64,000 nt of DNA from an uncultured Ruminococcus sp. GTDB taxonomy: Bacteria; Bacillota; Clostridia; Oscillospirales; Ruminococcaceae. Of this stretch, positions 41,226 to 49,094 are shown piece by piece; position 1 is the first letter of the stretch; each line of letters begins with the position of its first letter. The notes under the pieces are model-generated. The model saw only the letters and a program-made list of their open reading frames with translations. It had not been told where the DNA came from and did no database searches. The stretch covers positions 1 to 64,000 of the forward strand of contig CAMCRP010000009.1 of NCBI GenBank assembly GCA_945877315.1, given 5' to 3'. The translations under genes and the position numbers were made by a program.

Positions 41226-41254
41226 ATTATAAACCCAAATTTTTCTGCTGTCAA
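41226..41254 (-). promoter_or_regulatory. Perfect-consensus promoter of the aroF leader
   Basis: Minus strand TTGACA (41254-41249), 17-bp spacer, TATAAT (41231-41226). The transcript would carry the leader ORF, the terminator and aroF. Confidence 0.85.
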
Positions 41255-41353
41255 GTAGTATTTGCAGATATTAATTTTTTGTACACAAAATCGTTAAAAT
41301 ACTCCGCTGTCAAAACCTGTCAAACGGCATAATATAAACTGAGGTGACTTATT

Positions 41354-41533
41354 ATGATATGCGGAGAATCTGTGGCTGCGGGGATAACCGCCATTGCAGC
41401 CACCATTTCGAGCGGACGTTCTGCCGAAAAGATAGCCGTCCTCGCAGCAATTTTCGTGCATCTGGGCGACACACTTGAAACAATTTCCGTTTTTCGGGCA
41501 AAACAGGAGCAATGTACCGAAAAAAGCCGTTAA
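41354..41533 (+). CDS. Small 59-residue protein, DUF6774-like
   Basis: Starts MICGESVAAGITAIAATIS with GAGGTG 7 bp upstream, continues SAEKIAVLAAIFVHLGDTLETIS and ends in a charged tail. Two short amphipathic/hydrophobic helices suggest a small cytoplasmic or membrane-associated protein. The pattern (helix, SAEE/K-type turn, LGDTL) resembles small clostridial DUF6774 proteins by memory only. A terminator directly follows. Confidence 0.6.
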   Translation: MICGESVAAGITAIAATISSGRSAEKIAVLAAIFVHLGDTLETISVFRAKQEQCTEKSR

Positions 41534-41568
41534 AAAACCGCCGATGAATGATTTGTCGGCGGCTTTTT
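41534..41568. terminator. Terminator between the small gene and the exchanger gene
   Basis: CCGCCGA (41538-41544) pairs with TCGGCGG (41556-41562), followed by CTTTTT on the plus strand and TTTTTT on the minus strand. It serves both convergent genes. Confidence 0.8.
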
Positions 41569-41575
41569 GATCAAT

Positions 41576-42538
41576 TTATCTCATAACAATGTAGACCATA
41601 TATGCAGCATAAAGCAGCACAAGAATGATACCCTCAACTCTGGAAACCTTCCGTGATGTAATGCAGAAAACGTAAACCAGCAGCATAACAAAAATCAGGA
41701 TAACAAGGTCGATGATGTTTTCCATGCTGATATTCAGCGGGTGAACAGCAGCTGATGAAGCCAGAACGAAGAACACGTTGAAAATGTTGGAGCCCACAAC
41801 GTTTCCCACAGCCATATCACTTTCGCCTTTTTTTGCCGCAACAACGCTTGTCACCAGCTCGGGAAGGGACGTTCCCACCGCAACTATGGTCAAGGCAACC
41901 AGCGCCTCGCTGATACCGAAGGCGTATGCGATTTCCGTTGCGGAATTTACCACCAGCTGACCGCCGCCGATAATTCCCGCAAGACCGAGAATCGAGAAGA
42001 TAACCGCCTTGCCTATGGTGTACTTCGGCTGAACATTTTCCTCGGGCGGTGAATTCTTTATGGAATCAAGCGCAGTTGACAATACCGAATACAGGAACAC
42101 ACCGAAGAACAACAGCAGTATAATACCGTCCGAACGTGACAGCACATTTGCCTTGCCCTCGCCAAGATATAGATCTCCCGAAAGCACTATCAGTGCAAAC
42201 ACCGCCAGCATTGAGAATGGGTATTCCCTGGCAATTATCGCCTTTTCGATATTTATTGGACGAATTGCGGCGCAGATACCGATAACCGCCAAAAGATTAA
42301 ACAGGTTTGAACCGATGACATTTCCCATAGCAATGTCATTCTGTCCCTTTACGCCCGCAATAATGCTTACCGCAGCCTCGGGCGCACTTGTGCCGAACGC
42401 AACTATTGTCAGACCGATTATCAATGACGGAACCTTTAGCTTTACGGCGATGGACGAGCTTCCGTCAACAAAAAAATCTGCTCCTTTGACCAGCAGGACA
42501 AGCCCCACAGCCAAAAGTAAAATTTGTACAATTATCAT
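41576..42538 (-). CDS. Calcium/sodium antiporter (CaCA family, YrbG type)
   Basis: 320 residues from the ATG at 42538, which has GGGAGG 5 bp upstream; longer versions run into the upstream small ORF. About ten membrane segments form two inverted halves, each with an alpha repeat: GLTIVAFGTSAPEAAVS with GNVIGSNLFNLL, and ALTIVAVGTSLPELVTS with GNVVGSNIFNVF. The conserved acidic residues in both repeats bind cations. It exchanges Ca2+ (or K+) for Na+ across the membrane. The physiological direction is not given by sequence. Confidence 0.9.
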   Translation of the reverse strand: MIIVQILLLAVGLVLLVKGADFFVDGSSSIAVKLKVPSLIIGLTIVAFGTSAPEAAVSIIAGVKGQNDIAMGNVIGSNLFNLLAVIGICAAIRPINIEKAIIAREYPFSMLAVFALIVLSGDLYLGEGKANVLSRSDGIILLLFFGVFLYSVLSTALDSIKNSPPEENVQPKYTIGKAVIFSILGLAGIIGGGQLVVNSATEIAYAFGISEALVALTIVAVGTSLPELVTSVVAAKKGESDMAVGNVVGSNIFNVFFVLASSAAVHPLNISMENIIDLVILIFVMLLVYVFCITSRKVSRVEGIILVLLYAAYMVYIVMR

Positions 42539-42551
42539 TTTATCCTCCCAA

Positions 42552-42638
42552 TCATTCGGTGAAGCTTGTGAGAGTGAGCAGCACCGAAAGCATATTTTCC
42601 TTGCCTTTACCGCAGGAATTATCGACTGCAACTATCAT
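42552..42638 (-). CDS. Possible 28-residue ORF upstream of the antiporter
   Basis: ATG at 42638 with GAAAGGG upstream; encodes MIVAVDNSCGKGKENMLSVL and a short tail, ending 13 bp before the antiporter start. It could be a regulatory upstream ORF or chance. No family match. Confidence 0.35.
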   Translation of the reverse strand: MIVAVDNSCGKGKENMLSVLLTLTSFTE

Positions 42639-42653
42639 TATTATCACCCTTTC

Positions 42654-42687
42654 AAAAAAGTATTCCGCACAGCAATGCCGCACGGAA
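42654..42687 (-). terminator. Terminator after the PH/SHOCT-like gene
   Basis: Minus strand TTCCGTGC pairs with GTGCGGAA (two G-T pairs), followed by ATAC and six Ts. It lies 37 bp past the stop at 42724. A nearby GTACCAACGCCATTTG (42692-42707) resembles the end of the 57.1-kb palindromic element and may be a remnant. Confidence 0.65.
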
Positions 42688-42723
42688 CACCATGGTACCA
42701 ACGCCATTTGACATCGGCTATTA

Positions 42724-44085
42724 TCAATAAAGCATAGAAAGAAGCTTTTCCTTCTCAGTCTTGAACTCCTTTGCGGATATAAGGTCATTGTCCCTCATGC
42801 TCTTGAGCTTCTTAACGGCAACCTCGAATTCCTCCAATGTCATATCGGGGAGAACCTCCTGAGCGCCTGCCATTTCGGAAACCTTGGGAGCAGCCTCAGC
42901 CTGAGCGGATTCCATTATCTCGGCAAATGCCTGTTCAGCAGCGTTCTGACGCTCGCCTTCCATAATAAGTCCGTACTTCTTTTCGGGGAAATAGGTCTGG
43001 AAGAAGCTGTAGGATTCGGGAGAAAGCTCCAGCTCAATGTATCTCTTAAGCGTCTGGGACATAAATCTCAGCACCACATTATCCTCGGCAACGGTGTATC
43101 TGTAAGCGTCCACCTGTATCTCGCTGGGATATTTTTCAATGGTATTGTCGCCGTCGCCTGCGGGAGTAATTCCCATAGGACCGAACATTGCGCCCTTAAT
43201 AACATCGGAGATTATGGAACGTGAACGGATAAGGAAGGTTCCACCAAAGGAGCTGGACAGAGCATGAGCTTCATAGCCCAGAGTCTGACATTTTTCGTAA
43301 TAATTGATGTCGTCATAAGCAATGACACCATGAGCATACTTCTTCCCTTCCCCGTCGATAACAAGGAAATTCAGGCTGTTGTCCTCGCCCGCATAGATGT
43401 ATGCGCCGCCGTTGTCGCTCTTCTGAAGCTCTGCAACAGGACGTTCAGTGCTGCCGATAAATCTCGCATATATCTCGTCGGCATATGTATTGGCAACAGC
43501 GGGAGCTTCCTGTACAGGCTCTGCTGCGGGAGCGGGAGCAGCCGGTTCTGCGGGAGCTGTCGGTGCAGGTGCGGGAGCAGCCTGTGCGGGTTCAGCATCA
43601 GCAGCTTCGACAGGTGCAGCGGAGGAATTTCTCTCAGCCGCCTCAGCAGCGATCTTCTCCTCAATACGCTTTCTGCGAAGCTCCTCCTCCTTCTTGGCAC
43701 GCTTTTCAACAAGTTCGTCATATTCAGCCTTAACGTCGTATATCTTCTTGATAACGTTATCAATAGCATCAAGACAAGGGAGAATGATACGCTTTCTGTT
43801 CATATAACCCTTTGACGTGTCCTCAAGCTGGATATAAAGGGGGCTGGCCTTCTTGTTTTCATTTACATAAATTTTTGTAATCTGATCAAGTGAACAATTG
43901 AATCTGCAATACTCGGGATCGGTTTCCTGAGTGCCCTTCTGCTCGCAGACAAAGCCCTGACCGTAAATATGAGCCGAAGTAATTGTCAGGTTGATCTCCT
44001 GCGGCTTGGCAAGCACTGATGGTCTGTAAAGAGATTCATAGTACGCAAGCTTTTCTTCGTTGTACATATTTGCCTGATTACTCAT
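42724..44085 (-). CDS. PH-like / SHOCT-type protein, chromosomal paralogue
   Basis: A 453-residue protein with the same order of parts as the mobile-element protein at 5798-6958: beta-rich N-terminal domain (about 1-120), charged coiled coil (KRAKKEEELRRKRIEEKI), a second beta domain with IAYDDINYYEKCQTLG (compare ISYDEIHYYEKAG), GAMFGPMG (compare GLLFGPMG), FQTYFPEKKYGLIME (compare MQTFLPDKKYAIVIE), and a C-terminal SHOCT-like LKSMRDNDLISAKEF. A Pro/Ala/Glu-rich linker of about 60 residues is unique to this copy. Function unknown. A promoter with 17-bp spacing lies at 44213-44241. Confidence 0.75.
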   Translation of the reverse strand: MSNQANMYNEEKLAYYESLYRPSVLAKPQEINLTITSAHIYGQGFVCEQKGTQETDPEYCRFNCSLDQITKIYVNENKKASPLYIQLEDTSKGYMNRKRIILPCLDAIDNVIKKIYDVKAEYDELVEKRAKKEEELRRKRIEEKIAAEAAERNSSAAPVEAADAEPAQAAPAPAPTAPAEPAAPAPAAEPVQEAPAVANTYADEIYARFIGSTERPVAELQKSDNGGAYIYAGEDNSLNFLVIDGEGKKYAHGVIAYDDINYYEKCQTLGYEAHALSSSFGGTFLIRSRSIISDVIKGAMFGPMGITPAGDGDNTIEKYPSEIQVDAYRYTVAEDNVVLRFMSQTLKRYIELELSPESYSFFQTYFPEKKYGLIMEGERQNAAEQAFAEIMESAQAEAAPKVSEMAGAQEVLPDMTLEEFEVAVKKLKSMRDNDLISAKEFKTEKEKLLSMLY

Positions 44086-44212
44086 TTTTCAACACTACTT
44101 TCCGCAATAATATTAATATGCCCTAAAATAAGGACGGTTTAAACCCTCGGGACACAATAATCCCGATTTAGAAATATTGTGAACCGAAGGTAATATTTTT
44201 TCATCTACAATA

Positions 44213-44241
44213 AGTATATCATAGATAAACAATAAAGTCAA
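44213..44241 (-). promoter_or_regulatory. Predicted promoter of the PH/SHOCT-like gene
   Basis: Minus strand TTGACT (44241-44236), 17-bp spacer, TATACT (44218-44213), with a leader of about 120 nt before the ATG at 44085. Confidence 0.7.
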
Positions 44242-44307
44242 CCCATTTTATTCATTTAGCATTAATAAAATTTTCTGCAAGCCAATATTTGACAAATTGC
44301 ACAAAAA

Positions 44308-45135
44308 TCAGCCTAAGGATTTAACAGCTTCAACAGCCTTTTCAAGCCAATTTCCGTTAAATCCCTCAATAGTACCGCTGTCACAAGCCGCCGTGATCTC
44401 GGGTGCAACGGGAATTCTGCCCAGCAGCGGAACGCCGTACTCCTTTGCCGTTTCCTCGATATGACTTTCGCCGTATATCATAATTTTCTTACCGCAGTCG
44501 GGACATTCCACATAGCTCATATTCTCCACAAATCCGAGAATAGGTATCTCCATAACTCTCGCCATAGTAACTGCCTTTGCGACTACCATGGAAACCAGAT
44601 CCTGCGGAGAAGTAACGATAATAACGCCGTCCAGCGGGATAGACTGGAATACCGTCAGAGGCACATCGCCCGTTCCCGGAGGCATATCAACAAACATATA
44701 GTCAACATCGTCCCAGATAACGTCTGTCCAGAACTGCTTAACAACTCCCGCTATAACGGGACCCCTCCAGATAACGGGATCTGTGGGATTTTCCAGCAGG
44801 AGATTAATGGACATAACGCCGATGCCGCCGGCAGTTTTTACAGGGAGTATACCGTCCTCAACGGAGATCGCCCGCTCGTTCAAACCGAACATTTTCGGGA
44901 TAGACGGACCCGTTATATCGGCGTCCATTATGGCAGTTTTCTTGCCCTCTCTTGACATAAGAACAGACATCATACCTGTAACAAGGGACTTTCCGACACC
45001 GCCCTTTCCGCTTATAACGCCGATAACCTTTTTAATATTGCTTTTTGCGTGGGGCTGCTCGATAAAGCTCTGCTTCTCGGTTCTTTCGGAGCAGTTTGAG
45101 GAGCAGCTGCTGCAATCGTGTGTACATTCACTCAT
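44308..45135 (-). CDS. Mrp/NBP35-type ATP-binding iron-sulfur carrier
   Basis: A 275-residue P-loop ATPase that carries and delivers Fe-S clusters to apo-proteins. The N-terminal tail is Cys-rich (CTHDCSSCSSNC), a likely cluster site as in NBP35. The deviant Walker A is GVISGKGGVGKS, followed by ADITGPSIPKMFGL, DYMFVDMPPGTGD, and the CxxC pair in YVECPDCGKK used for the bridging cluster. It has its own promoter at 45179-45207. Fe-S-rich neighbours (nfnAB, nadA) would be natural clients, but no direct link is visible. Confidence 0.92.
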   Translation of the reverse strand: MSECTHDCSSCSSNCSERTEKQSFIEQPHAKSNIKKVIGVISGKGGVGKSLVTGMMSVLMSREGKKTAIMDADITGPSIPKMFGLNERAISVEDGILPVKTAGGIGVMSINLLLENPTDPVIWRGPVIAGVVKQFWTDVIWDDVDYMFVDMPPGTGDVPLTVFQSIPLDGVIIVTSPQDLVSMVVAKAVTMARVMEIPILGFVENMSYVECPDCGKKIMIYGESHIEETAKEYGVPLLGRIPVAPEITAACDSGTIEGFNGNWLEKAVEAVKSLG

Positions 45136-45178
45136 ATTTTTATTTCCTTTCCGTTAGCCATTTTTCGGCTATATTTAT

Positions 45179-45207
45179 AGTATACCATATCGGTTTGATA
45201 TTGTCAA
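45179..45207 (-). promoter_or_regulatory. Predicted promoter of the Mrp gene
   Basis: Minus strand TTGACA (45207-45202), 17-bp spacer, TATACT (45184-45179), with a short leader before the ATG at 45135. Confidence 0.75.
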
Positions 45208-45273
45208 TAGTTTATGAAAAATCTCACGTACAATGTATGCGGTTGTGTAATATCAACAAATATTATTTTGTCA

Positions 45274-45318
45274 AAAATCCCCCGACTTGCGTATTTTTCC
45301 GCAAATCGGGGGATTTTA
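45274..45318 (-). terminator. Terminator of the sodium/proline symporter gene
   Basis: AATCCCCCGA pairs with TCGGGGGATT, with inner TTGCG/CGCAA pairing, followed by TTTTT on the minus strand, just past the stop at 45325. Confidence 0.85.
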
Positions 45319-45324
45319 TAATAA

Positions 45325-46872
45325 TTATTCCTTAACTATATTATCGGAAACAGCCTCATCAAAAAGCTCCTGAACCTCAGTATCGGGGGCTTTGTCTATG
45401 AGAGAAACAACAACCGTCACAATGCAGGAAAGTGCAAATCCGGGAACAATGGAGTATAGCACTCCGTCAAGATGGAGAATGTTCGACCAGAGCAGAACCA
45501 TTCCGCCGCCTGCGATGATTCCCGCAACAGTGCCCTTTAGAGTAACTCTCTTCCAATACAGCGAGAAGAGGATCGCGGGGCCGAACGCCGCACCAAATCC
45601 CGCCCAAGCGTTGGAAACGATGCCCATAATGGAATCGTTGGGGTTCAGAGCCAGAATACAAGCAATAACGGAAATAACGATAACCGCAATTCTGCTGACC
45701 CACATAAGCTGCTTGTCGCTTGCCTTCTTGTTGAGAACAACGGAGTAAAAATCGTTTGCAACAGCCGAAGCGGTAACCAGCAGCTGAGAATCCGCCGTAC
45801 TCATAATGGAAGCCAGCACCGCCGACAGGAACACGCCCGCCAGCACGCCGGGGAACATATCCTTAACGACCTTGATAAAGATAAGCTCCTGCTCGCCAGC
45901 AGAAAGTGTAACGCCGATGCTGTCCAGATAAACACGTCCCAGAATACCGATAAGAACAGCGGCAGTCAGAGAAATGATTACCCATACAACAGCGATGATT
46001 CCCGACTTCTTGACCATCTTGCTGTCCTTGATTGCCATAAATCTTACAAGGATATGAGGCATACCGAAGTAGCCCAGTGCCCATGCAAGGTCGCTGATAA
46101 TAGCATTTGCACTGCGTCCCTCAAACATAGACGCATAACCCGCAGTAGATGCACCCTCGGCAGCTATCTTCTGAGTTTCCGCTATCATCTCGGGAGAAAA
46201 ATTTGCGATGGAGTTCACCAGAGCGATAGGCAGCGCAACGATCGCCATTATCATCAGCATACCCTGAATGAAATCCGTCCACGCAACGGCGTAGAATCCG
46301 CCCAGGAATGTGTAGGAAATGATGATAACAGCGGAAATTATAACAGCCGCCTTCACATAAGTTTCATTTGTCGAATCAATATTGAAAACTATCTGAAACA
46401 GCTTTCCGCCCGAAACGAACGCCGAAGTGGTGTACACTAAGAAGAACACGAAAATTACCGCCGCACAGACAACTCTTACCACAGGGCTGTCCGTCTTGAA
46501 ACGGTTCTGGAAATACTGCGGGATAGTGATAGAATCCCCCGCCACCTCGGTGAACCGTCTGAGCCTTTTTGCCACGAACACCCAGTTGAGAAGCGTTCCT
46601 ACAGCAAGACCGATAGCTATCCAGTAGTTGCCCATACCGCTTGCGTATGCGGCACCGGGAAGTCCCATAAGCAGCCAGCCGCTCATATCCGAAGCCTGAG
46701 CGGACATTGCGGTTACCCAGCTGTTGAGCTGTCTTCCTGCAAGGAAATACTCGCTCATTTTCTTGGAGCGCTTGGTAAAATAGAAGCCTATTCCCAGCAT
46801 TATCAGGAGATAGACCGCAAATGTGGCAAGTACGTCAACATCTGCATTTTTGAAAAAATCCATTGCTTTCAC
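45325..46872 (-). CDS. putP: Sodium/proline symporter
   Basis: A 515-residue member of the sodium/solute symporter family (SSS), full length for PutP with about 13 membrane segments. Signatures: YFLAGRQLNSWVTAMSAQASDMSGWLLMGLPGA (start and end only), WVFVAKRLRRFTE, QGMLMIMAIVALP, FGMPHILVRFMAI and AVLASIMSTADSQLLV. Together these are the classic PutP sodium and proline site regions. It imports proline as nutrient or osmoprotectant. The transcript is ended by 45274-45318. A gap of 145 bp separates it from the ABC exporter genes. Confidence 0.93.
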   Translation of the reverse strand: MKAMDFFKNADVDVLATFAVYLLIMLGIGFYFTKRSKKMSEYFLAGRQLNSWVTAMSAQASDMSGWLLMGLPGAAYASGMGNYWIAIGLAVGTLLNWVFVAKRLRRFTEVAGDSITIPQYFQNRFKTDSPVVRVVCAAVIFVFFLVYTTSAFVSGGKLFQIVFNIDSTNETYVKAAVIISAVIIISYTFLGGFYAVAWTDFIQGMLMIMAIVALPIALVNSIANFSPEMIAETQKIAAEGASTAGYASMFEGRSANAIISDLAWALGYFGMPHILVRFMAIKDSKMVKKSGIIAVVWVIISLTAAVLIGILGRVYLDSIGVTLSAGEQELIFIKVVKDMFPGVLAGVFLSAVLASIMSTADSQLLVTASAVANDFYSVVLNKKASDKQLMWVSRIAVIVISVIACILALNPNDSIMGIVSNAWAGFGAAFGPAILFSLYWKRVTLKGTVAGIIAGGGMVLLWSNILHLDGVLYSIVPGFALSCIVTVVVSLIDKAPDTEVQELFDEAVSDNIVKE

Positions 46873-46976
46873 CCATTCTAAAAGTTTTATATCGAAATAC
46901 CGACTATATTATTTTAGCACATTATCAGGTATTATATATGGATATTTTCTGAATTTTGGAAAATTTCCGCAAAAAA

Positions 46977-47013
46977 GTCCCGCCAAAGCATTTCTATATG
47001 CCTTGACGGGAAC
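46977..47013 (-). terminator. Terminator of the MacAB-like operon
   Basis: Minus strand TCCCGTCAAGGCAT pairs with ATGCTTTGGCGGGA (G-T pairs included), followed by CTTTTTT, directly after the permease stop at 47018. Confidence 0.8.
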
Positions 47014-47017
47014 AAAA

Positions 47018-48283
47018 TTATTCGTATCTGAGTGCTTCTATAGGATCGTACTTTGCCGCCTTGTTTGCGGGGTAATATCCGAAGAAAACACCGATAGCCA
47101 TGGAGAATGTAACTGCAATGATTATTGCACTTACCGAAGCAGGCGCAGTCATTCCAATAGCCATTCCGACAATATTTCCCAGAAGCAGACCGAGAAGTAT
47201 GCCGATAACACCGCCGATAAGACAGATTATCATAGATTCGGTGATAAACTGCATTCTGATGGAACCGTTTGTGGCACCAAGCGCCTTTCTGACACCTATC
47301 TCACGGGTACGCTCGGTAACGGAAACCAGCATAATATTCATAACGCCAATACCGCCAACAAGCAGGGAAATTCCCGCAATGATCGTGATGACTGTTGAAA
47401 CGATGCCTATCATACTTGAGAACATGGAAAGCTCCTGTTCTGCGGTATAGCTCATAACCTCAACGGCATCATTGTCGCGGTAATAGCGGGTGTTGAAAAA
47501 CTCCACAGCGTCCGCTGCCAGCTCGGGTACGGATTCATCTGCGTTACCCATAAATGTGAAATAGTAGAAATATCCAACGCTTGTAATATCTCCGAAAGAA
47601 GCCATAAGCTGTGCTGTCGTGACAGGGATATAGATAGTGGTGTCCCAGTCCTCCCCTGTCATATTTACCATTGCGCTCATAAGCTTTGACATTGAGGACT
47701 TATACACGCCTACCACCGTGAAATCATATGAAAGACTATTGTATGTGAATGTAAATATCTTTCCGATAGGATTTTCATCACCGTAGATCTTTGCCGCCTG
47801 CTTTTCGGAAATTACACAGACCTGACGGTATGCGTCCATATCCTTGTCGGTGATATATCGTCCTTTTACCAGCTCGGTCATGCTGCCGTTGATGGACCCG
47901 GGGCTGACACCGGCTATGTCAACAGACAGATTTTCTCTGTTGACTCTGACAGTACCGCTTCCCGCACTGTCTGACATAGAAACGCTCGTTACCCTGCCCT
48001 CAAACTTACTTTCAAACTCCTCGATCATCTCGGAGCTTATAAAATCGCCGAATTCAAAATAGTCCCTGTCGGCGTCAGGTTTGGTATGAAGACCTATCTG
48101 AACAAGAGTGGTGCCCAGCGCATCATAGGTATCGGTAACGCTCTTTTCCATAATTCCGCCGAGAGTGGTAATGGTAATAACGGAGCTGATACCGATGATG
48201 ATACCCAGCATAGTGAGGAAAGCCCTCATTTTGTTTGCTTTCAGGCTGGCAAATGCCAACGCTATATTTTCCCAAAGATTCAC
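47018..48283 (-). CDS. ABC transporter permease, MacB/FtsX-type
   Basis: 421 residues with the MacB layout: an N-terminal membrane segment (MRAFLTMLGIIIGISSVITI), a large extracytoplasmic domain of about 230 residues, then three membrane segments near the C-terminus including GGIGVMNIMLVSVTERTREIGVRKALGAT, quoted for its conserved ERTREIG-RKALGA core. It couples to the ATPase whose gene overlaps its start by 4 bp. With the adaptor upstream it forms a MacAB-like exporter, in Gram-positives typically for peptides, antibiotics or lipids. The substrate is unknown. Confidence 0.9.
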   Translation of the reverse strand: MNLWENIALAFASLKANKMRAFLTMLGIIIGISSVITITTLGGIMEKSVTDTYDALGTTLVQIGLHTKPDADRDYFEFGDFISSEMIEEFESKFEGRVTSVSMSDSAGSGTVRVNRENLSVDIAGVSPGSINGSMTELVKGRYITDKDMDAYRQVCVISEKQAAKIYGDENPIGKIFTFTYNSLSYDFTVVGVYKSSMSKLMSAMVNMTGEDWDTTIYIPVTTAQLMASFGDITSVGYFYYFTFMGNADESVPELAADAVEFFNTRYYRDNDAVEVMSYTAEQELSMFSSMIGIVSTVITIIAGISLLVGGIGVMNIMLVSVTERTREIGVRKALGATNGSIRMQFITESMIICLIGGVIGILLGLLLGNIVGMAIGMTAPASVSAIIIAVTFSMAIGVFFGYYPANKAAKYDPIEALRYE

Positions 48284-49089
48284 TTTCCTTCACCGCCCTT
48301 TTTCATTTCTGCGGGATCTCTGCCCGTCATACGGTAAATATCGTCCATTGTACGCTTTGGATTTATCTTTTGTGAAATGATATTTCCGTCCTTCATGGTA
48401 AGTATTCTGTCGGTTTCCTCCGCAAGCTCGTTGTTGTGGGTGATAAGCACGATGGTCTTCCCCTGCTCCTTGTTCAGCTTGTGGAAAATGTCCATTACAA
48501 GGCGTCCCGTGTAGCTGTCCAGAGCACCCGTAGGCTCGTCGGCAAGAATAATTGCGGGGTCGTTTGCCATTGCCCTTGCGATAGCTATTCTCTGCTTCTG
48601 ACCGCCCGAAAGCTCGTTGGGAAGATGATTTATTCTGTCCTCCATCTCCACCATTTTCAGAAGCTGCTTTGCCCGTTCATCACGCTGCTTTTTGGGCATT
48701 CCGCCGTAAAGCATAGGCAGCTCCACATTTTTCAGCGCATTTGTACGGGAGATAAGATTGAAGTTCTGAAATACAAAGCCTATCTTCTTGTTTCTGATGC
48801 CCGAAAGCTCCTTGTCTGCGATCTTCGAAATATCAACGCCGTCTAAATAATATTCACCCGCCGACGGTCTGTCGAGAACACCGATAATATTCATCAGCGT
48901 AGATTTACCCGAACCCGACGCACCCACAACGGAAATAAACTCACCCTCAAAGACCGCAAGGCTTATTCCGTGGAGTATCTCCAGCTGATTTGGAGTACCG
49001 ATGTAAAACGCCTTAAATATCCCTCTCATATCAATGACGGGACGGCGTACGGGCTGACCTGCTGCAGGGTTCTTCTTAGTTTCTTCCAA
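48280..49089 (-). CDS. ABC transporter ATP-binding protein, MacB/LolD-type
   Basis: 269 residues with all ABC motifs: Walker A VGASGSGKSTLMN, Q loop FQNFNLI, signature LSGGQKQRIAIARA, Walker B IILADEPTGALD and switch His in LITHNNEL. The 25 N-terminal residues before the domain are a hydrophilic extension. It powers the permease encoded immediately downstream (ATGA-type overlap) and lies 5 bp after the adaptor gene, so the three form one operon. Confidence 0.93.
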   Translation of the reverse strand: MEETKKNPAAGQPVRRPVIDMRGIFKAFYIGTPNQLEILHGISLAVFEGEFISVVGASGSGKSTLMNIIGVLDRPSAGEYYLDGVDISKIADKELSGIRNKKIGFVFQNFNLISRTNALKNVELPMLYGGMPKKQRDERAKQLLKMVEMEDRINHLPNELSGGQKQRIAIARAMANDPAIILADEPTGALDSYTGRLVMDIFHKLNKEQGKTIVLITHNNELAEETDRILTMKDGNIISQKINPKRTMDDIYRMTGRDPAEMKKGGEGK

Positions 49090-49094
49090 CTTTA

